Source: CAZKUN01 sp964555935 (lineage in GTDB: Bacteria; Armatimonadota; Zipacnadia; Zipacnadales; VGFC01). From it: DNA of 9,562 bases. The notes beneath the pieces are model-generated. The model did no database searches. It was not told the origin of the DNA and saw only the letters and a list, made by a program, of their open reading frames with translations. Position 1 is the first letter of the stretch; the number at the start of each line of letters is the position of its first letter. Both the position numbers and the translations under genes were made by a program. Below are positions 1 through 7,900 of the stretch, in pieces. The stretch covers positions 1-9,562 of the forward strand of contig CAZKUN010000313.1 of NCBI GenBank assembly GCA_964555935.1, given 5' to 3'.

Positions 1-1
1 C

Positions 2-1165
2 GTCACCATTCCGCTCGCGTTGTTGTTCGCGGCGCTCGGGGGTTGGGCGCAGGATGCCCCCCCGCCCGCAGACACGCCCGGGGATGAGATCGCGCCGCCG
101 CCGCTACTTGCCCGGTATGACTTCGAAGACGCCGAGGTCGGACCGGCCTGGTCAGCGGTCGACGCCGAGGCGACGCTCGCCATCGCGAGCGATCCCGGGG
201 ATGTGGCGTCCGGCAAGGGTGCGCTGGAACTCACCTACCAAGCGAGACGCGGCGCGTACCAGCAACTCACCAGCAACGCGTTCGGCAGCGATAGCGCGGG
301 TGCTTTGGCGCTCAAGATCAAGGCGAGTTCGCCGACGTCGCTGTCATTGGGCCTTCAGGAAGCCAACGGCGCGATGTACCAGGGGCTCCTATCGATCGGA
401 GCGGGCGGCTGGGTTAGTGTCGAAATTCCGCTCAGGGACCTGCTGCTGTCGAAAAACGGCGACGATGAGCCTGGCGCCACGCCCGGGCAGATAAGCGGAT
501 TCTTCCTTGCGGACCTAGCCAACCTCCCGGGGGAGACGGGACAGGCGCTCGGATTCAAGGAAGGCGAGCAGAAGATTTGGGTCGATGATGTCGCGCTCAT
601 CGATGACCCGAAAACGCCGCCCAGGGGACGGGTGGAGGAACTGGGCGATGAGTGGGTCACCATCGTCGACGGCTTCGAAACGGACGTGATGTGGGCGCTG
701 CCCATCCGCCAGGCCAAGTTCACCCACACGAAGGGCGCGCCGAAGGCCAAGGGCACGCGCGCCATGGAGATCACTTACGCGCTGAATCAGGGGCGCTGGG
801 TCGGATGCGTCCTCGCGCCGCCGGGTCGGTTGGATCTATCGGCGGCAACGAAGTTCCGGATGCTGGCCCACACGGACCTCAACGCTCGCCTCGTGGTCGT
901 GGTCGAGGAGCGCGGCGGAACCAAGTACGAGACGGCGACAAAGCTGCCAACGGACGGGAAGTGGCAGGAAGTCATCCTCCCGCTCGACGAATTCCTGGCG
1001 GACGCGGGCGCGGCGGATCAGGACCAGAAGGTCACGCCAAGTGAAATCCATCGCGTGATCGTCCTCATAGACACGTTCGACGCTGACGTCAAACCGGGCG
1101 GGAAGGGCTCGATCGTCATCGACGACGTCGGGCTGGTAATGTCGCAAGCGCCACAGACCGAGTAG
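2..1165 (+). CDS. Secreted protein with two tandem jelly-roll (CBM-like) domains, 5' end outside the window
   Basis: The frame is open to the left edge. The first in-window start (TTG at 20) would give a hydrophobic stretch with no basic n-region, whereas the upstream codons read VTIPLA and continue the hydrophobic core. The true start is therefore probably outside the window, and residues ending GGWAQDA are the end of a signal peptide. Residues are numbered from the TTG at 20. Two similar beta-sandwich units follow: about 30-195, opening with RYDFED and ending with WVDDVALID (W187), and about 212-375, opening with DGFETD and ending with IVIDDVGLV. The opening F-E-D/T, a G-[KT]-x-A-[LM]-E-[LI]-T-Y strand in both copies and the closing DDV strand resemble CBM11/CIA30-type galactose-binding-like folds. 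No catalytic motif is visible. The likely role is carbohydrate binding outside the cytoplasm; the ligand is unknown. The next gene starts 48 bp downstream on the same strand and is probably co-transcribed. Confidence 0.8.
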   Translation, partial: VTIPLALLFAALGGWAQDAPPPADTPGDEIAPPPLLARYDFEDAEVGPAWSAVDAEATLAIASDPGDVASGKGALELTYQARRGAYQQLTSNAFGSDSAGALALKIKASSPTSLSLGLQEANGAMYQGLLSIGAGGWVSVEIPLRDLLLSKNGDDEPGATPGQISGFFLADLANLPGETGQALGFKEGEQKIWVDDVALIDDPKTPPRGRVEELGDEWVTIVDGFETDVMWALPIRQAKFTHTKGAPKAKGTRAMEITYALNQGRWVGCVLAPPGRLDLSAATKFRMLAHTDLNARLVVVVEERGGTKYETATKLPTDGKWQEVILPLDEFLADAGAADQDQKVTPSEIHRVIVLIDTFDADVKPGGKGSIVIDDVGLVMSQAPQTE

Positions 1166-1202
1166 CTCGGGCCATGGGGGCCCAGTAACACCGCAAGCGC
1201 AC

Positions 1203-1213
1203 AGGGAAGGGAG
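1203..1213 (+). promoter_or_regulatory. Ribosome binding site supporting the TTG start at 1214
   Basis: The purine-rich stretch AGGGAAGGGAG lies directly before the TTG at 1214. Its AGGGA part ends 6 nt before that codon. The in-frame alternatives, GTG at 1241 and ATG at 1259, have no comparable purine tract, and both would remove the arginine-rich n-region of the signal peptide. Confidence 0.55.
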
Positions 1214-3874
1214 TTGTCGACACTGCCGCGCGCGCGATTTGTGCGACGATGCATATCGATGGCCGCCGCGTGCATGGGTCTCGCTGCCTGGGCAACCGGG
1301 CAGGACGGCTTCACGCGCGTCGAGGATTCGACCGACCCCGAATATACCATCCAATTCGCTCTCAACGTTCCCCAGCAGTGGCCAGCCAACGGCGAGGTCA
1401 AGATCGCGTTCGACCAGACCGAAGCCGGCGACGGATATGCCCTCATCATCAGCAAAGGCAAGTGCCGCTTCGTTCGGACCAAGGCCGGGAAGACGCAGAC
1501 GCTCGGGACCACCGCCACGCTCGCGCTGGGCGGCGGAGCTTGCAGCGGCATCATCAAGCGCCGGCTCGCGCGAATGTCCGCGCATATCAACGGCAACCGC
1601 GTTGCTATCGCCGCAGATGATGCGTATCACGGCGGGGCTGTGGCCTGGTCGGCAACCCACGAATCACTGACGCTCACCGACGCGTACGTGCAGCCCGTTG
1701 GTCCTGTGGAATTCACGGATGACTTCGTCATTGAGGACAACGGCTCGGGCATTTGGGAGCAGTTGTCCGGCGTCTGGGAGAGCCAAGGTCCGGACTCAGT
1801 AGAGCTGAAACCGGAGCTGAGCGCCAACCCCTTCTCGCTGAGCGGCCAGAAAGACGATAACCGCGAGTACGGCCTCGTGGCGGCGGGGAACTGGTTCTGG
1901 GACGACTACCGCGCCCGCGTCGCGGCGAAGGCCAGCGCGGACGGGGCGATGGGCATTGCCGCGTACGTGCAAGACGCCGACAATTTCCTGCTGCTGCGAT
2001 GGACGAGCACGGGAGACATGTCCGAAGTCAGTCCGTTTGGGCGCAAGCAGCTCATCCGGGCCCGCAACGGGCGTTGGGATCTGCTCGACGAGGCTCCCGG
2101 CGGGTTTCATCAAGACCGATGGTATGAGCTGGCGCTGACCGTGCGCGACGGCTGGATAACAGGTGAGATCGACGGGGAGACGGTCGTGCAGGCGCGAGAC
2201 CACTCATTCGGCCAAGGCAAAGTCGGGCTCCTCAGCCAGGTACCGGGCGGAGCGGCCTTCGACGACGTCGCCGTCACCAGCACGCGTGGCAGCCTCGATG
2301 CGTTTGACGACGGTGACATCGGATGGTGGCTGGCCAGCAATGGCGACTGGTCGGCGAAACTGGACCACCTGTATGGATCGGTGAAGGGCAAGGCCTCGGC
2401 CCACGCGGTAGCAGGCAACGCCGAATGGTCGCGGTATGAGATCTCAGCAGCGGCCAAGCCCAAGACGGCCACCTCGGTTGGGCTGACCGCATGTCACCAG
2501 CCAGACGGCGCGCGGTACGTTTTCCAGTGGGATGCGAGTGGTCAACAGACTCTCTCCATCGAGCGGGCGAACGGAGCCCAGGTTCTGGCGGCGGCCAATC
2601 AGCCCATGGATGACACGCGCTTCTATCGACTCGGGTTGAAGGCGGCCAACGGCCGCGTCGCGGCGCTCGTCGACGGAGTCGCGGTATTAGAGGCGGCCAA
2701 CACGGAGCTGGCATCCGGGCCGGCAGGACTACTGGTCGGCGGCCCCGGCGAGGCGTGTTTTGACGACGTCTCGGTCACCTTCGACGAGAGCCGTCCCCCC
2801 GACTTCCAGGTCACGGATCAGTTCACCAAAGAAGACACGATGACGAACTGGGTCGACCCGACGCGCCAGTGGCGCGCGGCCGACGACGGCACCCAGTGGT
2901 ACGATGTCCCGATGTTCGGGGACTTCACGCTATGGCTGCCTGAGGTGGACCTGGCCAGCGCGAACGGCAAGATGGCGCTAGTGCTGGCGCCGAACGCGAC
3001 GGATGCGCCGACCGCGCGCGCCGAGATCGAGACGAACGGCGGCTCGCCAGAACTGCGGGCGAGGATCTCGAAGGGCGGAGGATCGGAACCGACCGCGAGC
3101 GGGCAAGTCTCGCTTGAGGGGCGGGTGCGAGTGGCATTCATCCGCGAGGGCGGGTGCCTGTCGATTTCCGCGAACGGCGAGCCAATCGTCGCGATGGCAG
3201 ACGCGGGCATTCGCGGTCGCGGAATGGGCCTGAAGCTTGAGGGCTTCCCCGCTCAACTGCCGGAAATGCGCGTCTCATCCCCCCACTTGGTGGACATTAC
3301 ATTCTCAGGCGCGCCGACGAGCTGGACGCCGACGCTTGGCGTGTGGCAGGTCACCGACCGCTGGCCCTGCTACTCTGGCTGGTCCTGGTTCGGAGGCAAG
3401 GGACACCAGTCGGTGCTTCTGTGGGGGAAGGACACCCTCGAGGGTGACCAGGTCGTCGAGTTCTGGGCGGGCTTGCTGATGGACCAGCCGCCGCCCGGGT
3501 ACAAGCATCCGTCCGACATCAACGCGATCATCTGCGGCGACGGACAGAACCTGTGCTCGGGCTATAGCTTCATCCTGGCCGGTGACAACAACACGAAATC
3601 GAAGATGCTCAAAGGCAGCGACGTCGTCGCCGAGAACCCGAACGTGAAGTTCGTAAACCCGGTCAGCAACAACTTCGCGTTTCACAGGCACTGGTTCAAT
3701 GTCCGTATCGACAAGATCGGCGACCACATCACGTACTCGGTGGATGGCGCGGTAGTCGCCGAATGGACCGATCCGGAGCCGCTGACCGCCGGCAAGATGG
3801 GGATCTGGAGTTGGCAAGAGAACGGCATCCTCATCGCCCGAGCGCGGATGGCGGCGGAGCGCATTCGGCGGTAG
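1214..3874 (+). CDS. Large secreted multi-domain beta-sandwich (LamG/concanavalin-like) protein
   Basis: This 886-residue protein starts at TTG with an arginine-rich n-region (RARFVRR), a hydrophobic core (MAAACMGLAAWA) and a likely cleavage site near TGQD, so it is probably exported. The rest reads as about five beta-sandwich segments: roughly 25-160, 165-360, 361-528, 530-690 and 691-886. Three of the later segments open with an F-[DTK]-[DE] element followed by a W-x-x-x-x-G-x-W or W-rich strand. The second and third close with AFDDVAVTS and CFDDVSVTF. The RWYELALTVRDG and HWFNVRID strands and the IDGE, VDGV and VDGA turns are typical of LamG or DUF1080-like concanavalin folds. I see no conserved catalytic acid pair, so a binding or structural surface role is more likely than enzymatic activity. 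The last segment (INAIICGDG, GYSFILAGD) differs from the others and may be a distinct subfamily. The gene shares its strand with the preceding binding-domain gene and ends just before a strong terminator. The ligand is unknown. Confidence 0.8.
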   Translation: MSTLPRARFVRRCISMAAACMGLAAWATGQDGFTRVEDSTDPEYTIQFALNVPQQWPANGEVKIAFDQTEAGDGYALIISKGKCRFVRTKAGKTQTLGTTATLALGGGACSGIIKRRLARMSAHINGNRVAIAADDAYHGGAVAWSATHESLTLTDAYVQPVGPVEFTDDFVIEDNGSGIWEQLSGVWESQGPDSVELKPELSANPFSLSGQKDDNREYGLVAAGNWFWDDYRARVAAKASADGAMGIAAYVQDADNFLLLRWTSTGDMSEVSPFGRKQLIRARNGRWDLLDEAPGGFHQDRWYELALTVRDGWITGEIDGETVVQARDHSFGQGKVGLLSQVPGGAAFDDVAVTSTRGSLDAFDDGDIGWWLASNGDWSAKLDHLYGSVKGKASAHAVAGNAEWSRYEISAAAKPKTATSVGLTACHQPDGARYVFQWDASGQQTLSIERANGAQVLAAANQPMDDTRFYRLGLKAANGRVAALVDGVAVLEAANTELASGPAGLLVGGPGEACFDDVSVTFDESRPPDFQVTDQFTKEDTMTNWVDPTRQWRAADDGTQWYDVPMFGDFTLWLPEVDLASANGKMALVLAPNATDAPTARAEIETNGGSPELRARISKGGGSEPTASGQVSLEGRVRVAFIREGGCLSISANGEPIVAMADAGIRGRGMGLKLEGFPAQLPEMRVSSPHLVDITFSGAPTSWTPTLGVWQVTDRWPCYSGWSWFGGKGHQSVLLWGKDTLEGDQVVEFWAGLLMDQPPPGYKHPSDINAIICGDGQNLCSGYSFILAGDNNTKSKMLKGSDVVAENPNVKFVNPVSNNFAFHRHWFNVRIDKIGDHITYSVDGAVVAEWTDPEPLTAGKMGIWSWQENGILIARARMAAERIRR

Positions 3875-3907
3875 CCATCACCGGTGGCGGGCGCTACGCA
3901 CACAAGA

Positions 3908-3939
3908 AAAGGCCCGGCCTCAATCGAGGCCGGGCCTTT
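3908..3939. terminator. Bidirectional Rho-independent terminator between convergent genes
   Basis: A hairpin with the perfect arms GGCCCGGCCTC (3911-3921) and GAGGCCGGGCC (3926-3936) encloses the 4-nt loop AATC. Flanking AAA and TTT extend the stem to 14 bp. T residues follow on the plus strand, and the A run at 3907-3910 supplies U residues on the minus-strand transcript. It lies between the stop codons at 3874 (+) and 3971 (-), so it can end both the beta-sandwich operon and the pilin-like transcript. Confidence 0.9.
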
Positions 3940-3970
3940 CTGTTGCGCGCTACGCAATGATCCCGGTGAG

Positions 3971-4591
3971 CTAGCGGGGATCCGAGTCGAAGTTATTGAA
4001 CGCCGTATGGCCATGCCATTTGGCATGTCCATCGTAGTAGAGGGCATTGACGCCACCGTTATGCAGGTCGATGGTGTCGGTACGCCGACGGTCGCAGCCG
4101 CCAGGCGCGATATTGGCCCAGTTCCAGCCATTGACGGCGCAGCCGCCCTCGGCCTTGATGACCCACTCGCCGGAGGCCGGATTCTTGATCGAGGCGTCCT
4201 TGAGTCCGAGCGCCATGAAGTGCTCGCTCCACATGGACACATCGGCAGGCCAGTTGCCGCCCCGCCCGCGCCACGGATCGCTCCAGCAGCTCGGCTTGCA
4301 GTTGTTCTCGGGGGCGGATGGGCAGCCCCAGATCTGCTCGTTCTTTATGTAGGGATTCAGAATGATCCAATAGGGTTCTGTCTGGGCTCCCCATGGGATC
4401 TGCATACACTTGCCGTCGTAGTCGATAATGTAGGACTGCACGGCCAAGCCAATCTGCTTCGTGTTGCTGAGACACGACGTCTGGCGGGCCTTCTCGCGGG
4501 CTCGAGCGAACACGGGGAACAGTATCGCTGCCAAGATCGCGATAATGGCGATAACTACCAACAGTTCAATCAGGGTGAAACCTTTTCGCAT
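3971..4591 (-). CDS. Pilin-like protein with prepilin cleavage/methylation N-terminus and H-X9-DG C-terminal motif
   Basis: This 206-residue protein starts with a class III signal: MRKG, cleaved after G4, then FTLIE with the conserved Glu5 of the mature protein. A hydrophobic helix runs to about residue 26, followed by FARAREKARQTSC. Such proteins are processed by a prepilin peptidase and assembled into type IV pilus-like or type II secretion pseudopilus structures, or stay in the membrane. Near the C-terminus HNGGVNALYYDG matches the H-X9-DG processing-associated motif, common in Planctomycetes, Lentisphaerae, Verrucomicrobia and Armatimonadota. The FPVFARAREKARQ continuation is a form I associate with Armatimonadota. 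The globular part has seven Cys in total, including CPSAPENNCKPSC, so disulfides are likely after export. AGGAG lies 7 nt before the ATG. The start is 28 bp downstream of the small membrane protein gene, so the two are probably one transcript. The exact role (major pilin, minor pilin or pseudopilin) cannot be told from sequence. Confidence 0.9.
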   Translation of the reverse strand: MRKGFTLIELLVVIAIIAILAAILFPVFARAREKARQTSCLSNTKQIGLAVQSYIIDYDGKCMQIPWGAQTEPYWIILNPYIKNEQIWGCPSAPENNCKPSCWSDPWRGRGGNWPADVSMWSEHFMALGLKDASIKNPASGEWVIKAEGGCAVNGWNWANIAPGGCDRRRTDTIDLHNGGVNALYYDGHAKWHGHTAFNNFDSDPR

Positions 4592-4598
4592 CTGCTCA

Positions 4599-4603
4599 CT
4601 CCT
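4599..4603 (-). promoter_or_regulatory. Ribosome binding site of the pilin-like gene
   Basis: On the minus strand AGGAG (within AGAGGAGT) lies 7 nt upstream of the ATG at 4591. It supports that start, which places the MRKGFTLIE processing site at the correct distance from the N-terminus. Confidence 0.75.
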
Positions 4604-4619
4604 CTAAGGTTGTTGACGA

Positions 4620-4838
4620 TTATTTCGGGCCAGCGGGCGTTGGGGTGGTGCCTTCGGTGGCGCCGCCCATTTCCGTGCCGCCTGCCTTCCCTCCGACCGC
4701 CTCAGGCCCCATGGGCAGCCCCTCAGCGCCCTCCGAGCCCGCCTTCTTCTTAATGACCATGAAGCCGACGACGCATACGACGATCAGGACGACCACGATC
4801 ACGATGGCCGCCGTTCCGGTGGAAATATTGCCCTTCAC
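4620..4838 (-). CDS. Small single-span membrane protein with Gly/Pro/Thr-rich tail
   Basis: This 72-residue protein starts at GTG with a strong GGGAGGGAG ribosome binding site about 7 nt upstream. Residues 10-29 (AAIVIVVVLIVVCVVGFMVI) form one clear membrane helix, directly followed by KKK. A low-complexity tail of about 40 residues rich in G, E, P and T follows, with no recognisable domain. The positive-inside rule places the KKK and the tail in the cytoplasm and the short N-terminus outside. I do not recognise a family. The gene is 28 bp upstream of the pilin-like gene and probably shares its transcript, so a role linked to that protein (anchor, assembly helper or regulator) is possible but unproven. 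The strong ribosome binding site, the coherent helix and the tight spacing argue that it is a real gene despite its size. Confidence 0.75.
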   Translation of the reverse strand: MKGNISTGTAAIVIVVVLIVVCVVGFMVIKKKAGSEGAEGLPMGPEAVGGKAGGTEMGGATEGTTPTPAGPK

Positions 4839-4843
4839 AGTAG

Positions 4844-4854
4844 CTCCCTCCCTG
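4844..4854 (-). promoter_or_regulatory. Ribosome binding site deciding the GTG start at 4838
   Basis: On the minus strand CAGGGAGGGAG contains two GGAG-type cores and sits about 5-7 nt before the GTG. It is the best evidence that the small membrane protein is translated and that GTG is its start. Confidence 0.7.
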
Positions 4855-4909
4855 TAACGCTGTCCGCCCTCAGACCGAGGTGCGGGAAAGTCATTCGGCG
4901 CGCAACAGT

Positions 4910-4915
4910 ATTATG
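4910..4915 (-). promoter_or_regulatory. Candidate -10 element (CATAAT) upstream of the small membrane protein
   Basis: The 147-bp gap between the glycosidase stop (4986) and the GTG at 4838 contains CATAAT on the minus strand, a 5 of 6 match to TATAAT in otherwise GC-rich DNA. The upstream -35 candidate is weak (AGGACA, 19-nt spacer). If real, it lets the membrane protein and pilin-like gene be transcribed separately from the sulfatase-glycosidase pair, with a 5' leader of about 65 nt. The GHR-type sigma preferences of this organism are unknown, so this is tentative. Confidence 0.25.
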
Positions 4916-4985
4916 TTCATCACGCGCTCTCATTTGTCCTGCCCAAGCAGAGAGTGCACGGCGCGAGCGCTGGCCGCATGAGTGC

Positions 4986-7900
4986 TTAGCCAGCCCTCCA
5001 GTATTGCGATTCCCAGGGCTCCAACGCCACCGTCAAGCGGGCCATGCCGTCCGCCTCTCGCGTGATGTCAACGCCGGGGTAGGTGACGCCCGCAGGTAAA
5101 CTGAGCAACACCTCAAACGTCCCACCAACTCCCCCTCGCTCGCGGATGAGGAGCATCTCCCCCGCCTCGCTGGTGTAGACGCGGAGGTTGCGGGGCGCGA
5201 TGACCGGGCGGTCAACGTTCGCTATCGTCAACATCGCCTCGAACACCGGCACGTGCGCGTCGCGCGGCTCCTGAGTCGGGGACATACCCCAGAGGTCGTT
5301 CCATGCCAGCCCCAGCGGGAAGCCGCACGCCACCACCGTGTTGTCGCCCACCGGGTAGCGCGCCCCAATGACGGCGTCGCCCGCCAGGATCAGAGAGTCT
5401 CCGCCCGCCAAAACGCCAGTCGGAGGCGCGTTGCCGAAGTCCACCTGCAACTCAGCACCATCCACTAGCAGCGTCTGAGCGTCTCGAAGACTCTCGTGGC
5501 GCTCGTAGTCGTCCGCCCCAAGCCAATCGCGCAACATGGCTGGGAAACCCTCGGTGGGCTGGAGATGCGGCCCGTGCGCTCCCGCGCGGCCCACGGCAAG
5601 CACGCGTCCATCAGCGCCGGCCAGCCAGGCGTCGAGCGTCTCCCAAACGGCATCGGGGTGGTCGATGGTGACCGACGGCAGGATGATGAGCCGGTAGGGG
5701 GAGACGTCGACCTTGTAGTCGGCCGCGCTATTGCTGAGATCGCGGTCCATCGCGATGTCGAACTCGACGTTGAGCTGCGTCAGCGCCTCGGCAATCGCCA
5801 GCACGTTGCCGTAATCCTGACCGCTCATGTTGGAGTGCTGGAGGTTCGTGTTGCGAACGATCAATACCTGAACGGAGCGGCTCAGAGGGAATCGGACGCC
5901 CTGGACGGCCGGCATGAACTCGCCGAACCACTCGAGGACGGGAGTCTGATGGGGCTGTTGATCCTCCGTCGGAGCGGACATGTGGAGCCACGTGTAGGTC
6001 TGGGTCCAGACGGCGCCGCCGCCAATTTCGTCGAAGAGAGCGCCGGCGTAGTAGTCCCGGATGCCCTCGCCGTCTTCGTGGGCTCCGCCTTCCCCCTCAC
6101 CGGAAGCAATGCCCATCGCGGGGCTGCCTTGAGCCAGGGCGTAAGGCCGATATGATGAAATGACCTTGATGGCCTTGCGGACGGTCGCCCACGGGGGCAG
6201 GTCAGCGAGACTGACCCCCGAGTCGTGGCATCCGACCCCGATGACATCGAACGGCAACTCGGCCCGGCGGAAGAGATGCAGGAAGTGCCAACTGTTCGTG
6301 AAATCCTGCGCGTTACTGTAGAAGAGCAGTTGGTTCGGCATGCCCTCGCGCATGATCCCCGCCCATCGGGTGAGCGCGTCAAACAGCAACTCGTCTTCGC
6401 GCATCTCGTAGAAATCGATCCACAGCGGATCGCCGGGAGTGAACTCGTTGTACGACTTGTGCCCGGCGAGTTCGACTCGCGGATCGCCCGGCAAGCGGAA
6501 ACGCGGCCAGACCGGCAGCGGAATGTCGAGCCACTCCGCCACGCCGGCGAGAGGCTCGTCTATCAGCGAATAGGCCGGCCGAAGCACGGTCTCATCCGGC
6601 TCCTCGGGCCAGAACTCGGGCTTGTGATTCGCCTCGTAGAACGCGGCTAGATCGGCGTAGTCGTAGCCAGATGGCGTCTGATCGAGGAAGGCCTCAAGCG
6701 ACCCGTATTTGCGTTCGAGGAAGTTGGCGAACAGGGCGTGCTGATGGGGGTTCTTGAGGTCCTGGGCGAGGTTGATATCCTCCTCGCCGATCATCATGCC
6801 CAAGACGTTGGGACACTCGCTGAATCGATGCATGATCTTGCGCGTCGCCAAGGCCTGGGCCTCGAGGACTTCCGGGTAGATGTGGTAGCGCGACCGATAT
6901 GGCGCCGGGACGACCTCCGCGTGGGCGCCCCAGTAGAAGTCGCCTTCGAAGACAATATAGCGACCGTGGGCGTGGGCGCGCCGCACGAAATACTCCAGCA
7001 AATCGATGCCGCGCCCAAAGTGTGGGAGGTCCGTGCCCCGGGGCTGAGACTCGAGTGGCGCCCACTCGCCCGCACCATCAAGTAACCACAGCCAGCCCGT
7101 CTGGCGCATGTAGAAGTGGACGTCCGCATCGGTCATGAGGTCCAGATCGCGCTCAAGTTGATCGAAGTCCAGGCCGCTCACGGACATCACGTTCTGCCCG
7201 TCGACGCGCTGGTTGTAGATCGTGACGAAGAGATGACGCGTCTGGCCAGCGCCATCAACGAGTTGCCCCGTGGCCTCGTCGATGTGGCAGAAGTCCGAGA
7301 ACTGGCCCGCCCACTCGGGCCTCTCCGGCGCCGCGTCAATGCGAAGCGGCGGCTCAGCCTTCCAGTTCTCGCGAAGACGGGCGTTGTGGTCGGCGAAATG
7401 ATCTCGGAGCATCGCCATGGGCATCAGAGCGAATTCGCGCCCCCAAATGCCCTCGCCCGGCTGGCGATAGTAGCCGCCACCAACATCGGCCGGCAGCCAA
7501 TCGCCGTCGGCCGCGGGATTCACTGCCCAATCGTCGCCCGGCGCGGTCGAGCACTCGAAACCGTCGCCCGAGACGAAGTCCTCAACCGTGCCGTCATCGT
7601 ATTCCACGCGCATCTGCAGATACAGCACCGGCCGCCACTCGCAATACACTCGGGCCGCGACGAAGATGGGCCCGGGCGAGAGGCGGTCCGTGGTGTCAGC
7701 CCATTCCGGCAAGGCCTCATGCACGTCGTGGCCGGTGAGGGTCAGTTTACCGTCGAGGTAGACGCGGACCGACTGCATTGGCGCGGTCATCACCACGGCG
7801 CGCCGGACGGGCTTCTGGATGCTCCACGTGCCGCGAAGGTAGATGTCCTTGGCCCACGGCTGATCCGGAGCGTCCGGCTGGCCGATCCAGAGCGCGTCAT

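Noticed and set aside
1168..1183. Small GGGCC/GGCCC hairpin between the first two plus-strand genes
   Set aside because: The stem is only about 5 bp and no T run follows, so it does not look like a terminator. The two genes are more likely co-transcribed.
1259..1285. Possible lipoprotein box (AAAC) in the signal peptide of the 886-residue protein
   Set aside because: The residues before the Cys lack the usual Leu at -3, and the hydrophobic core continues after the Cys. An ordinary signal peptide fits better.
836..1660. Minus-strand open frame of 274 codons
   Set aside because: It overlaps two plus-strand secreted proteins in antisense and has no family motif. GC-rich DNA commonly gives such frames.
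3884..4753. Long plus-strand open frame of 289 codons
   Set aside because: It reads through the terminator and lies antisense to the pilin-like gene and the small membrane protein, both of which have clear motifs and ribosome binding sites. It is a GC-driven shadow.
4940..4978. GC-rich imperfect palindrome after the glycosidase stop
   Set aside because: The arms around AGCGCT are short and mismatched and no U run follows on the minus strand, so I do not call a terminator.
5496..6155. Plus-strand open frame of 219 codons inside the glycosidase
   Set aside because: It is antisense to the trimerisation-like domain, with no ribosome binding site or domain evidence.
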